From: ENR-C20 sp942493145
GTDB taxonomy: Bacteria > Bacillota > Clostridia > Acetivibrionales > DTU013
Direction: 5' to 3'
NCBI GenBank assembly: GCA_942493145.1
Contig: OW818679.1
Location: forward strand, 4,092,001 to 4,156,000
DNA length: 64,000 nucleotides
The position numbers were made by a program, and so were the translations under genes. This document shows positions 33,743 through 42,626 of this stretch, one piece after another. The first letter of the stretch is position 1, and each line of letters begins with the position of its first letter. The notes under the pieces were generated by a model. It was not told the origin of the DNA and made no database searches. It worked only from the letters and a program-made list of their open reading frames with translations.

Positions 33743-35170
33743 TTATAATTGCAATATCTTTCCGTCCTGGAATATAATATCTGTAGCATATTTGGGGCTG
33801 TTAAAGGAAATTTGTTTGTCTTTCATGGTAATAATTGTATTTGAATACAGTTTTTTTGTGATCTTGACTTCTCCGTCACCCCTGGCCTTTATAACAGAAC
33901 TGAGTAAATCCTTTTCCTCATTCCGGGTACGAATTTCACCCCTGATTTCATCAAGCCTGATCTTTGTTTCATTAAGCATGCTGTCCTGCAGGGCAGTAAG
34001 TGAAGTTTGCTCACTGTAAAAACGCATCCTGTTACGCAACCGCTCATTCTCACTTTTCAGGTCTTTAATCCGATCATCTGCTTTATTTATTTCACTTTTG
34101 ATTGTCTCCCTGTTGAAGCAGGTAATCTCAATAGCCGTCTTCTTCTCAAGCTCTGACCCTATCTCCGCTGCAACCACTCTTGTGGTCGCTTTGATACTTC
34201 CCCCCTTTATTATTCCGTTGGGAGCATCAATTATAACTTCCCGTGCATTAACAATACTATTTGAGCATGAAAAACCTATATGGGCTGTACCACCGCAATT
34301 AACCGTCACATTTTCAATGAATTTCAGATATACATTCTTTGCAGCTTCGACCTTAACTCCACCTCTTGCAAGTATGCCTCCCCTGATATAGATGCTTCCT
34401 TTTTTGCTTACAATCCCCTTTATGTTCCCGAGGCCGATCTCTCCATTAACTTCAATGTCGTTTGTTGCTTCTACATAAAAGCCGTCACATATTGTTCCGT
34501 TTATGATGACATATCCGTCAAAAACAATATTACCGGTTTTAAAATCCACATCTCCGCTTATGACCAGGGGGTTCATCAGGGATATTTCATGGCCTTTAAA
34601 GTAAACCGCTCCGTATTCTTTTGAATAAAGAACAGTTTTGCCCTCTTCCTCCACTTCACGTATATATTTTTTATCATAATGAAGTGGGAATTTCACTCCG
34701 TTTTTGGCTTTGATAACTTCACCTTTTATATTCATACCATCTATCCCATTGGTTGCAGGCTCTCTTTCTCCAAGCCATGTTCCGGCATCCACTGTTTGTA
34801 TTAGTGACAGGTTGTAATAGTCAACTTTTTCGCATTCCATTGCCTCGGGTTTTGCCTCTTCAATTTCAAACATACGTATGACTGAATCTGCCCCGTCCTG
34901 GGGCGGAGTTCCTTCTGCTACCAGGTATTGTATTCCTGCCTTCAGCTCTTCTGAAAACAAGCTGCTCCTGATGCCATGTACTATTCCTTTTTGACGAAGC
35001 TTCACAGCTGATTCACGTATCAACTTCTCCCTGTTGCCCAAATGCAATTCCTCTTCTGACAGGTAGAAAATAACATGAGCCTTCATACCATCGGAAGATA
35101 TCTCAACACTTATCCTCTTATCAATGCTTTCGGGAGATTTATCAACTGTCTCGTATTCTCCGTTTTCCAT
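33743..35170 (-). CDS. FapA (DUF342) polymer-forming domain protein
   Basis: The 475-residue protein has a mixed N-terminal domain and a central right-handed beta-helix typical of DUF342: NGTICDGFYVEATNDIEVNG, GSIYIRGGILARGGVKVEAA, and INAREV-type rungs. A coiled coil follows at about residues 345-430 (INKADDRIKDLKSENERLRNRM) and then a short C-terminal beta tail. Bacterial relatives are soluble, of unclear role, and have been linked to surface or flagellar genes in places. Nothing here fixes a function. AGGAGG stands 7 nt before the ATG. Confidence 0.78.
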   Translation of the reverse strand: MENGEYETVDKSPESIDKRISVEISSDGMKAHVIFYLSEEELHLGNREKLIRESAVKLRQKGIVHGIRSSLFSEELKAGIQYLVAEGTPPQDGADSVIRMFEIEEAKPEAMECEKVDYYNLSLIQTVDAGTWLGEREPATNGIDGMNIKGEVIKAKNGVKFPLHYDKKYIREVEEEGKTVLYSKEYGAVYFKGHEISLMNPLVISGDVDFKTGNIVFDGYVIINGTICDGFYVEATNDIEVNGEIGLGNIKGIVSKKGSIYIRGGILARGGVKVEAAKNVYLKFIENVTVNCGGTAHIGFSCSNSIVNAREVIIDAPNGIIKGGSIKATTRVVAAEIGSELEKKTAIEITCFNRETIKSEINKADDRIKDLKSENERLRNRMRFYSEQTSLTALQDSMLNETKIRLDEIRGEIRTRNEEKDLLSSVIKARGDGEVKITKKLYSNTIITMKDKQISFNSPKYATDIIFQDGKILQL

Positions 35171-35365
35171 TTTTTGCCTCCTGCGGAAGGTATACTAGGA
35201 ATGTATACTAAATGAGGCTATTATATAACATTTTTCTTTGAAAATCGATAAAGGCTAAAATATAAACAAAAATTAAAATGAATTTTATAGTATTGCTCCA
35301 AAGCCGGGTATATTATTATAAACAGCAGGATTGAATATTTACATTAAAGAAGAGGTGCCAAATAT

Positions 35366-37252
35366 ATGGGTAATACTGTCAGGATTCATTGTCAGGGAAA
35401 AACAGAAGTATATGATATCGAAAATGGGCGCAATCTGTATGCCGCCCTGGAAAACCTCAGCCTCCCGATCAATGCACAGTGTGGAGGGAATGGAACCTGC
35501 GGTAAATGCCTGGTACGGGTAGGTAATACTTCTGAAAGTACTCATAATGCCCCCCCTGCAGATGACGAAAAAAGGATGCTTTCTGAAAGTCAGCTCACGG
35601 CTGGTTACAGGCTGGCTTGCCGTACATCCATTTTCAATGGTATGGAAGTTTATATTCCGGATGCCGTGTCAGGAATGAAGATAGCATCCCACGGAAAGCG
35701 AAGGGCTTTAGCCCTTAATCCTATAGTGGCTAAAACCTTCCTCTCTCTGGTAAAGCCCAGTCTGGATGATCAGAGTTCCGACCTTGCAAGGTTGGAAAAG
35801 GAATATGCCACACGTATTGATTCGGATCACGGTCCTGAGTGCAGGAAAATCGGGATAAATCTTTCCCTTTCTGAGCTCTGCAGCCTTGCAGGAACTCTGC
35901 GCACTGGCGCTTTTAGTGCAACTGTTGTAAGCATTAACGGCTGTGTCACTGCTGTTGAGCCTGGTGATACAACCGCAGTCAATTACGGCGTCGCCTTCGA
36001 CATAGGAACGACATCGGTCGTAGGATACCTGATCGACCTGAATACGGGTTTGGAGGCCGGGGTATACTCTGTTGCAAATCCGCAGCATATATACGGTTCC
36101 GATGTAATAACCAGGATAAGCCATACCATGAATGATGCCGGCAAGCTTGCAGAAATGAACAGATCAATTATTGACGGAATCAACCTGATTATAAGTTCTC
36201 TCGCTGAAAAAGCAGCCATAAGCATAAACGACATATATGCTGCTACTTTTGCCGGGAACACTACCATGATGCACTTCCTTATGAATATCCCCGCAGAAGG
36301 CATAGCCTCGGCGCCCTTCATACCGGTTACAACCAAAATGCATTTCTGGAACACCAAAGACCTGGGAATAAGGATAAACAGCAACGGAACAATAGTAGTA
36401 TTACCTTCCGTTTCCGCCTATATCGGTGCAGATACGGTCGCTGCAGTCCTATCATCTGGCATGTATGAGCATGATTCCGTCTCTTTGCTAATAGACATCG
36501 GAACCAATGGTGAAATCGTCCTCGGGAACAGGGAGTGTCTTTACTCATGTTCCGCAGCTGCCGGTCCGGCATTTGAAGGTGCACGGATCAGGAACGGTAT
36601 CAGCAGCATAAATGGTGCTATCGACAGGGTGAAACTCATTCCCGATTATGGGTTTACCACCATCGGAGGGGCAAATGCTGTAGGGATATGCGGTTCAGGA
36701 ATTGTAGACGCGGTAGCTGAGTTGCTTGTTACAGGCATTATTGATGAAAACGGTACCTTCACCGGTGATGTATCCGAAGAAATAACTTCCGACTTACAAG
36801 CCCTGTTAAAGGAAAAAATAATTAAAATCAACGGGCAGAGTGCCTTCCTTCTGGCGAAACAGGAAGAATGTGCCGCCGGTACCGACATAGCCATCACACA
36901 AAGGGATGTCCGGGAGCTACAAAATGCCAAGGCAGCCATAGCCGCCGGGATCAGGATATTGTCCAAAGAATCAGGAATAAGTCTTGAGGATGTTAAAAAT
37001 GTATATCTGGCAGGTGGCTTCGGGAGTTACATAGATATTGGCAACGCTCTAAAAATCGGACTGCTGCCGAAAGAGCTGGAGGGCAGGATAGAAGCGGTAG
37101 GGAACGCAGCTGGTATTGGCGCCGTTGAATGCCTGTTATCGTGGAAAATGCTCAAGGAAGCAGATACTGTCAAATCCCGTATCAAATATATAGAACTCTC
37201 ATCCAGCAAGGATTTTATGGATTTATATGTAGATTCAATGGAATTTGGCTGA
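35366..37252 (+). CDS. Reductive activator of corrinoid proteins (RACo/RamA-like, ASKHA domain)
   Basis: The 628-residue protein begins with a plant-type [2Fe-2S] ferredoxin domain (AQCGGNGTCGKCLVRV and a later RLACRT Cys), then a linker and a large ASKHA ATPase domain (GVAFDIGTTSVVGYLIDLNTG, LIDIGTNGEIVLG, VYLAGGFGSYIDIGNALKIG), known as DUF4445. Such enzymes use ATP to return accidentally oxidised Co(II) corrinoid to Co(I) in methyltransferase systems. It heads the corrinoid methyltransferase cluster and should serve the corrinoid protein encoded at 40077. AGAGGTG lies 8 nt before the ATG. Confidence 0.9.
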   Translation: MGNTVRIHCQGKTEVYDIENGRNLYAALENLSLPINAQCGGNGTCGKCLVRVGNTSESTHNAPPADDEKRMLSESQLTAGYRLACRTSIFNGMEVYIPDAVSGMKIASHGKRRALALNPIVAKTFLSLVKPSLDDQSSDLARLEKEYATRIDSDHGPECRKIGINLSLSELCSLAGTLRTGAFSATVVSINGCVTAVEPGDTTAVNYGVAFDIGTTSVVGYLIDLNTGLEAGVYSVANPQHIYGSDVITRISHTMNDAGKLAEMNRSIIDGINLIISSLAEKAAISINDIYAATFAGNTTMMHFLMNIPAEGIASAPFIPVTTKMHFWNTKDLGIRINSNGTIVVLPSVSAYIGADTVAAVLSSGMYEHDSVSLLIDIGTNGEIVLGNRECLYSCSAAAGPAFEGARIRNGISSINGAIDRVKLIPDYGFTTIGGANAVGICGSGIVDAVAELLVTGIIDENGTFTGDVSEEITSDLQALLKEKIIKINGQSAFLLAKQEECAAGTDIAITQRDVRELQNAKAAIAAGIRILSKESGISLEDVKNVYLAGGFGSYIDIGNALKIGLLPKELEGRIEAVGNAAGIGAVECLLSWKMLKEADTVKSRIKYIELSSSKDFMDLYVDSMEFG

Positions 37253-37429
37253 TAATGTTTCTTCCTTTATAATGTAATCATTTCGTCTATTGGTTGTCAA
37301 AGATTCTCCAATTTGATGCAAAGTTTTTCATAGAATCGCCTCTCTTTTCCGATTATAATTAAAACATGGAAGCAAACTATTACAAGTTTGTGAATAATGT
37401 AACATTATCATACAAGGAGATGCATTAAT

Positions 37430-38452
37430 ATGAAAAAGAACATGTATAAATGGTTGCAGGAACTTTCAGGCTCTGGACACAAGAGTTCTCTTCCTCTAAT
37501 AACATATCCTGGTCTTGCATTGTCAGGAAAAAGTATTACTGATGTCATCAGTAACGGTCGTGATCAGTATGAATGCATAAAGGCACTTGCGAAAAAATAT
37601 CCTACCGCAGCTACGGTAACTATAATGGACCTATCTGTAGAAGCTGAAGCGTTCGGCAGTACCATCAGGTATTCAGATACAGAAGTGCCTACTGTCATAG
37701 GGAGTATAATTGACGGCACTGAGTCGGTAGAAAACCTTAAGATTCCTGCAGTAGGTGACGGAAGGACAAATGCATATCTTGAAGCCTGCCGTCTGGCTGC
37801 CGAAGGTATAAAGGACAGGCCCGTGTTTGGAGTACATATTGGCCCGTTCTCGCTTGCAGGGCGACTTATGGACATGACTGAAATAATGATAGCCATGATG
37901 GAAGAGCCGGAACTGGTTCATACTGTTATGGAAAAATGTACAACATTTTTGGTTGAATATGCAAAGGCCTTCAAGGCAACAGGAGCAAACGGCATAATTA
38001 TCGCGGAACCTGCCGCCGGACTTCTTTCACCTCAAAAATGCCATGAATTCTCATCAAAATATGTAAAAAGGATCGTCGATGCGGTTCAGGATGAGACCTT
38101 TATTGTAATCCTGCATAACTGTGGCAACACAGTCAAGCTTATAGATACTCTGTTGACCACTTCGGCAATGGCTTTCCATTTCGGCAATGCAGTGGATATG
38201 ACCGCAATAATGCCCCAAATACCCAAAGACCGTGTGGCCTTTGGAAATGTAGATCCCGCTCGCATATTCAGGAATGGGACAACAGAAGACATGAGGAATA
38301 CAGTATCAAAGCTGCTGGAAGACATGAGACCCTATAGTAATTTCGTGATTTCATCGGGCTGCGATGTCCCTCCTGGAACACCTTTGGAAAACCTGGATAT
38401 GTTTTTTAAGACGTTTGATAATTTTTATGAAACAGTAGATGTCGCAGTTTAG
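37430..38452 (+). CDS. UroD-fold methyltransferase (MtaA/MtvB-like)
   Basis: The 340-residue protein belongs to the uroporphyrinogen-decarboxylase superfamily branch that moves methyl groups to or from corrinoids. Likely zinc ligands are His and Cys of ILHNCGNTVKL and Cys of SSGCDVPPGTP near the C-terminus. FGNVDPARIFRNGT is the family's late motif. Its place between an activator gene and a corrinoid-protein gene supports methyl transfer over haem synthesis. The methyl donor is unknown. An AAGGAGATG site precedes the ATG. A second, divergent member is at 40780-41778. Confidence 0.82.
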   Translation: MKKNMYKWLQELSGSGHKSSLPLITYPGLALSGKSITDVISNGRDQYECIKALAKKYPTAATVTIMDLSVEAEAFGSTIRYSDTEVPTVIGSIIDGTESVENLKIPAVGDGRTNAYLEACRLAAEGIKDRPVFGVHIGPFSLAGRLMDMTEIMIAMMEEPELVHTVMEKCTTFLVEYAKAFKATGANGIIIAEPAAGLLSPQKCHEFSSKYVKRIVDAVQDETFIVILHNCGNTVKLIDTLLTTSAMAFHFGNAVDMTAIMPQIPKDRVAFGNVDPARIFRNGTTEDMRNTVSKLLEDMRPYSNFVISSGCDVPPGTPLENLDMFFKTFDNFYETVDVAV

Positions 38453-38455
38453 TGC

Positions 38456-39781
38456 CTAAACATTGGCTTCAGGTTGCTTTCCCCTGAGTTTGCGGAATTT
38501 TCCCGGGGTCATGCCGGTGGTCTTTTTGAACACCTTGGTGAAATAGCTCTGGTCGTCAAAGCCAGCGAGACTTGATACCTCAGTTATTGGGATGGAAATA
38601 TCCGAAAGAAGTCTTTTACTTACATCAATTCGCAGCTTTGTTACATATGTTACAAAGCTGCTTTTCATTTCATTTTTAAATATTTTGCTGAAGTAGGATG
38701 GATTCATATATACCTGCCTGGCAACATCTTCAAGAGATATCCTGTCATTATAATTATTCCTGATATAATCGAGGGCTTTGTGAATGACGTCCGAATGCCT
38801 GATATCGGCAAAATTGAAGACACAGTCGGTAAACCTGTCTAAAATTTTGGATAGCCAGAAGGTCAGTTCGTCGACATTGTTAATATTGCCGACATCCTTC
38901 AGATATTTGTAGTTCAGACCGAAGATAACCTCGGAATCGGCTCCACCCTCCATTGCAGCTCTTGATAGTAAAACAACCAGTTCGATGACATGTGCCTTTA
39001 TGATATTGAAATCCTTTCCTGAAGAAAAGAAAACATCTCCAAGGATTTCATTCAGTATTTTTTGTGCTGTTTGTTTATCACCCGAAGAGATGCTGTAAAG
39101 CAGATCCTTTTCCTTTTCAAAGGGATAATTTATCTTCTCGTCTTCATCATCCTTTATGAGCTTCATGTAATTTATTGACTCGGCAATGTCCGCATGTACT
39201 TCATTGAACTCTTTCTGTTCGTTGGAATTTAATGTCCCTTTTGCGGAAATGCCCTCTGCCAGAATGGACAAAAGCTCTGAAAGGCTGTCGACAACATCGG
39301 TATCTATAACAGGTATCTCCATGACATATTCCTTGAGTTTCTCCACCTGCTGCCGGTCAATACCACCTTCTTCCATGAGATCCCCAAGCATGAATTGTTC
39401 AGGGTCCACCATAAGGACCGGTCCCCCGATAATGGCACCTGCTACACCGCTTTTTGAAGAAATGGGTGATGCCCAATGAGTGAGCCCGACAGGGCAGAAG
39501 AAAATATACCTTCCTCCAAAGCGTTCCGCCTGATATGACCCATATCTGTGAACAGTCTCGCAACTGGCCTTGTTATCCGATATGGTGTGGTAGTTCGTGC
39601 AGAACCTGCAATGACTGCAATGGTTTGCTTTTTTACCGGTTTCATCAAGCGTTCGTCCTCTGGAGTCGATAACGAAGCACTCAACTCCCGTTGATTGACT
39701 ATAAGCAGCAACTATTCTGCCTGCTTTTTCAAGGTCAAAGCCAACATCCTTTACATCAGTCAAAGCTTCCATAGTACTCAC
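38456..39781 (-). CDS. PocR-type sensory AraC-family regulator
   Basis: The 441-residue protein has an N-terminal PocR ligand-binding domain with a Cys cluster (CSHCRFCTNYH, then CETVHRYGSYQAERFGG and FFCPVGLTHWASPI), a helical middle part and a C-terminal AraC double helix-turn-helix (ISLEDVARQVYMNPSYFSKIF, ITEVSSLAGFDDQSYFTKVF). PocR domains sense small organic ligands, propanediol being the known case. It is convergent with the UroD-fold gene and divergent from the corrinoid-protein gene, so it probably controls this cluster in response to the methyl substrate. Start: GTG 39781 or ATG 39772. Confidence 0.88.
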   Translation of the reverse strand: MSTMEALTDVKDVGFDLEKAGRIVAAYSQSTGVECFVIDSRGRTLDETGKKANHCSHCRFCTNYHTISDNKASCETVHRYGSYQAERFGGRYIFFCPVGLTHWASPISSKSGVAGAIIGGPVLMVDPEQFMLGDLMEEGGIDRQQVEKLKEYVMEIPVIDTDVVDSLSELLSILAEGISAKGTLNSNEQKEFNEVHADIAESINYMKLIKDDEDEKINYPFEKEKDLLYSISSGDKQTAQKILNEILGDVFFSSGKDFNIIKAHVIELVVLLSRAAMEGGADSEVIFGLNYKYLKDVGNINNVDELTFWLSKILDRFTDCVFNFADIRHSDVIHKALDYIRNNYNDRISLEDVARQVYMNPSYFSKIFKNEMKSSFVTYVTKLRIDVSKRLLSDISIPITEVSSLAGFDDQSYFTKVFKKTTGMTPGKFRKLRGKQPEANV

Positions 39782-40076
39782 TTCATCCTTTGCTTCGTAT
39801 TCTAGCCCTTGTTATTTATAATTATATATCATTTTAGATATTGTAGATACTTAACCGTCTATAAACAAAAGACTTTCCAATAAAAGATAACAAATTAACA
39901 AAACTACTTGTGAAAGTACAAAAAAGCAAAAGTAATTTCAATAATATTTTTGTGTTCTATTATATAATCTACTATATAATAAAGTTATACTTTTAGCATT
40001 GTATGCGGTTTACAAACTACAATCAAAACTGTACAAGCATGACAAAAACCAAATTTATTTTCTGGAGGGAAGTCTA

Positions 40077-40721
40077 ATGAGTATATTAGCTGAAATTTCG
40101 CAAAATCTACAGGCCGGAAAAGCCAAGGTCGTCAAAGAACTGGTTCAGAAAGCGATCGATGAGGGTATAAGCGCAGGTACAATTCTGTCTGATGGATTGC
40201 TTCATGGTATGGGCATCATCGGTGAAAAGTTCAAAAAGGATGAGGTGTATGTACCTGATGTCCTTATCGCAGCAAGAGCTATGAATGCAGGCTCTGAGAT
40301 ACTTAAACCCCTTCTGGCCGCCAGTGGTGTAAAGGCTTCCGGCAAGGTCATTCTCGGTACTGTTTCCGGAGACCTCCATGATATAGGCAAGAACCTGGTC
40401 CGCATGATGATGGAAGGCAAAGGCCTTGAAGTAGTAGACCTGGGCGTAGACGTTCCTGCCGAAAAGTTCATCGATGCAGCTATTAATGAAAACGCACAGA
40501 TTATAGCTTGTTCCGCACTGTTGACCACTACCATGGGTGAAATGGAAAAGGTCATCACCGCAGCAGTTGATAGAGGCGTCCGTGAAAAGGTAGTATTTAT
40601 GATCGGCGGAGCTCCAGTAAATGAAAGCTTCTGCAAAAAGATCGGTGCAGACATTTATACCCCCGATGCAGCATCTGCCGCAGACGCTGCAGCTGAAGCC
40701 TGCTTAAAAGGCATCGCTTAG
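40077..40721 (+). CDS. Corrinoid-binding methyl carrier protein (MtaC/MtvC-like)
   Basis: A 214-residue two-domain protein. The N-terminal helical cap (ISQNLQAGKAKVVKELVQKA, and VYVPDVLIAARAMNAG) is followed by a Rossmann domain with the cobalamin motif GDLHDIGKNLV; His is the lower cobalt ligand. SALLTTTMGEM and a C-terminal GADIYTPDAASAADAA follow. It carries the methyl group on cobalt between the substrate methyltransferase and the THF-dependent enzyme. A GGAGGGA site 8 nt upstream fixes the ATG at 40077. The next gene is a UroD-fold methyltransferase 58 bp on. The gap 39782-40076 holds AT-rich sequence with two TATAAT boxes near 39960-39982, probably its promoter. Confidence 0.93.
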   Translation: MSILAEISQNLQAGKAKVVKELVQKAIDEGISAGTILSDGLLHGMGIIGEKFKKDEVYVPDVLIAARAMNAGSEILKPLLAASGVKASGKVILGTVSGDLHDIGKNLVRMMMEGKGLEVVDLGVDVPAEKFIDAAINENAQIIACSALLTTTMGEMEKVITAAVDRGVREKVVFMIGGAPVNESFCKKIGADIYTPDAASAADAAAEACLKGIA

Positions 40722-40779
40722 TTTTGCGAAATTTTTTATAATTTCTTAGTGAATTAATTGAAATTTTTGGAGGTGTGAA

Positions 40780-41778
40780 TTGACAGAAAGAGAAAATGCA
40801 CTTCATATAATAAACCACACCGGGAAACAACAATGGGTCCCACATTTTCTGACCTGCTGCGATATGGTATTACCGACCGATGTCATAGCTGAACGTCCTG
40901 TTTTTGGGACCAGCGGTTATGACTGGTTCGGATGCCACTGGACCTTTGATGCCGCAACAAACGGCTTTGTCCAGACGCCTTCCGTACCTTTTCCTGTCTC
41001 CGATGTCACCAAATGGCGGGAACAGGTGAAATTTCCCGATCTTGAAGCCATAGACTGGGAGACCCGGGTAGCGCCTTCCATCGCTAAATTAAACAGGACA
41101 GAAAAGCTCACAAAAATAATGATAGAAAGCGGAGTCTTTGAAAGGGCCCATGCCCTTCTCGGGTTCGAAAACGCCTTTATCGCAATCTATGACGAGCCGG
41201 AAACCTTCAATGAACTGATGGATGCCATCGCCGATTTTAAGGTGGCCCTCATGGCAAAGGTGGCAAAATACTATAAGGCCGACATCGTCATGAACATGGA
41301 TGATTATGCCACCCAAACAGGCCTGCTGATGTCACCGGATATGTTCCGTACCCATGTCAAGCCATTCGCCTCCAGGGTTGGAAAAGCTATTATTGACAAC
41401 GGCATGATTTATGAACATCATTCCTGCGGAAAGGTTGATGCCCTGGTTGGTGACATCATCGATATGGGTGCCAAATTGCTGAATCCTGTCATGCCCAGGA
41501 ATGATTTCGACATGCTTCAGGAAAAATACGGCAAGGTGCTTGCCTTTGACGGCGGGCTGAACAATCAGATGGTCATAGATTATCCGGGTGCGACTGAAGA
41601 GGATATACAGGCTGAAGTGCGCAGGGCTATCGATCAATACGCTCCATACCGCAACCATATTGTAGGTGCATATGGCTGCTCCTTCGAACGTGAAGGGTTG
41701 GTAATGGAGGAAACGATTAAGTACTCAGGTATAATCAAAGATAATTTAAACAGACAGGATTCCTGGCTTAAGCTTTAA
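40780..41778 (+). CDS. UroD-fold corrinoid methyltransferase (second member)
   Basis: The 332-residue protein has the UroD-superfamily fold with the metal ligands in EHHSCGKVDALVGDIIDMGA and GAYGCSFEREG near the end. It follows the corrinoid-protein gene closely and is probably the substrate-side (MT-I) enzyme that demethylates an unknown donor. An aromatic-rich start (TSGYDWFGCHWTFDAAT) may line the substrate pocket, which would fit an aromatic methyl ether; that is speculation. The start is a TTG at 40780 behind GGAGGTG. The sequence differs strongly from the member at 37430, so the two are probably not interchangeable. Confidence 0.82.
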   Translation: MTERENALHIINHTGKQQWVPHFLTCCDMVLPTDVIAERPVFGTSGYDWFGCHWTFDAATNGFVQTPSVPFPVSDVTKWREQVKFPDLEAIDWETRVAPSIAKLNRTEKLTKIMIESGVFERAHALLGFENAFIAIYDEPETFNELMDAIADFKVALMAKVAKYYKADIVMNMDDYATQTGLLMSPDMFRTHVKPFASRVGKAIIDNGMIYEHHSCGKVDALVGDIIDMGAKLLNPVMPRNDFDMLQEKYGKVLAFDGGLNNQMVIDYPGATEEDIQAEVRRAIDQYAPYRNHIVGAYGCSFEREGLVMEETIKYSGIIKDNLNRQDSWLKL

Positions 41779-41791
41779 GTGGCAAATATGA

Positions 41792-42601
41792 TCAGGGGGT
41801 CAGCCTCTCCGGACAGGAGTAGATGACTCCCTTTTTGTCTCTTACATAGCCCAGAAGCGTTATATTGTACTGACGGGCCAGCCTGATCGTAGCCGTTGTG
41901 GGTGTCGACCTCGAAATCAGTACCGGCGTGCCAAGACGAATTATCTTGGTAATGATCTCCGAAGTGAGCCTCCCGCTGACGAACACCATTCCTTTTTCAG
42001 CCAGATCCATCCTGTGTTCCTTCAAAAGAATCCCTGTGATTTTGTCAAAACAGTTATGCCGTCCGATATCCTCATTGAGGATCTCATATCCTTCTGTATA
42101 GAATAATACGCTATGGACTCCACCTATTTTTATGAAGGTCTCGGACAGTTCTGCAAATCTGCCCATGACAGATAATATCTCTGTCGCCGAATATGTTGCT
42201 TCAACCTTGTTGACAGTATACTGCTTCTGTTTAAGTGGGTTTATATAGGTATAGCACCTGCCGCAGCCGGAGGTGATGCTCCTGAGGCTCTCCTGCCTGT
42301 TAATGGCCAGGCCGTCCCTGAGCTCGATTATGACCGCCAGCATCCTTTCGTTATAGCTGATGCTTTTTATATCCTCAAATGCTTCAATTACGCCCTCATT
42401 GAAAAGAAAACCCAAAGCCAGCTCTTCCTGGTGCTGATTGAGACACAGCAGGGAGACCAGCTCCATGCCGTTAACTATGATTTTCAGGGATGCTTCCGAA
42501 ATAACATTTCTGACAGACGGCTCCATGGATACAGAGCCGCCTTCGCCGTTTATTTCTATAACGTCAAATTCTTCGTATACGATGTCTTCCTGAATAAGCA
42601 T
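41792..42601 (-). CDS. fdhD: Formate dehydrogenase accessory sulfurtransferase FdhD
   Basis: The 269-residue protein transfers sulfur to the molybdenum or tungsten cofactor of formate dehydrogenase. It has the Cys motif SGCGRCY at about residue 112 (the CxxC of FdhD), the HNCFDKITG region and SGRLTSEIITKIIRLG with a later ISRSTPTTATIRLA. It is the last gene of the long minus-strand set, 25 bp after fdhA, exactly where its client enzyme's gene ends. The AAAGGCAG site precedes the ATG. Confidence 0.94.
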   Translation of the reverse strand: MLIQEDIVYEEFDVIEINGEGGSVSMEPSVRNVISEASLKIIVNGMELVSLLCLNQHQEELALGFLFNEGVIEAFEDIKSISYNERMLAVIIELRDGLAINRQESLRSITSGCGRCYTYINPLKQKQYTVNKVEATYSATEILSVMGRFAELSETFIKIGGVHSVLFYTEGYEILNEDIGRHNCFDKITGILLKEHRMDLAEKGMVFVSGRLTSEIITKIIRLGTPVLISRSTPTTATIRLARQYNITLLGYVRDKKGVIYSCPERLTP

Positions 42602-42626
42602 AGTGCCTGCCTTTCCTTGGGAGGGG

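Noticed and set aside
37430..38452. Uroporphyrinogen decarboxylase of haem synthesis
   Set aside because: The HxC and late Cys metal ligands and the corrinoid neighbours point to the methyltransferase branch of this fold.
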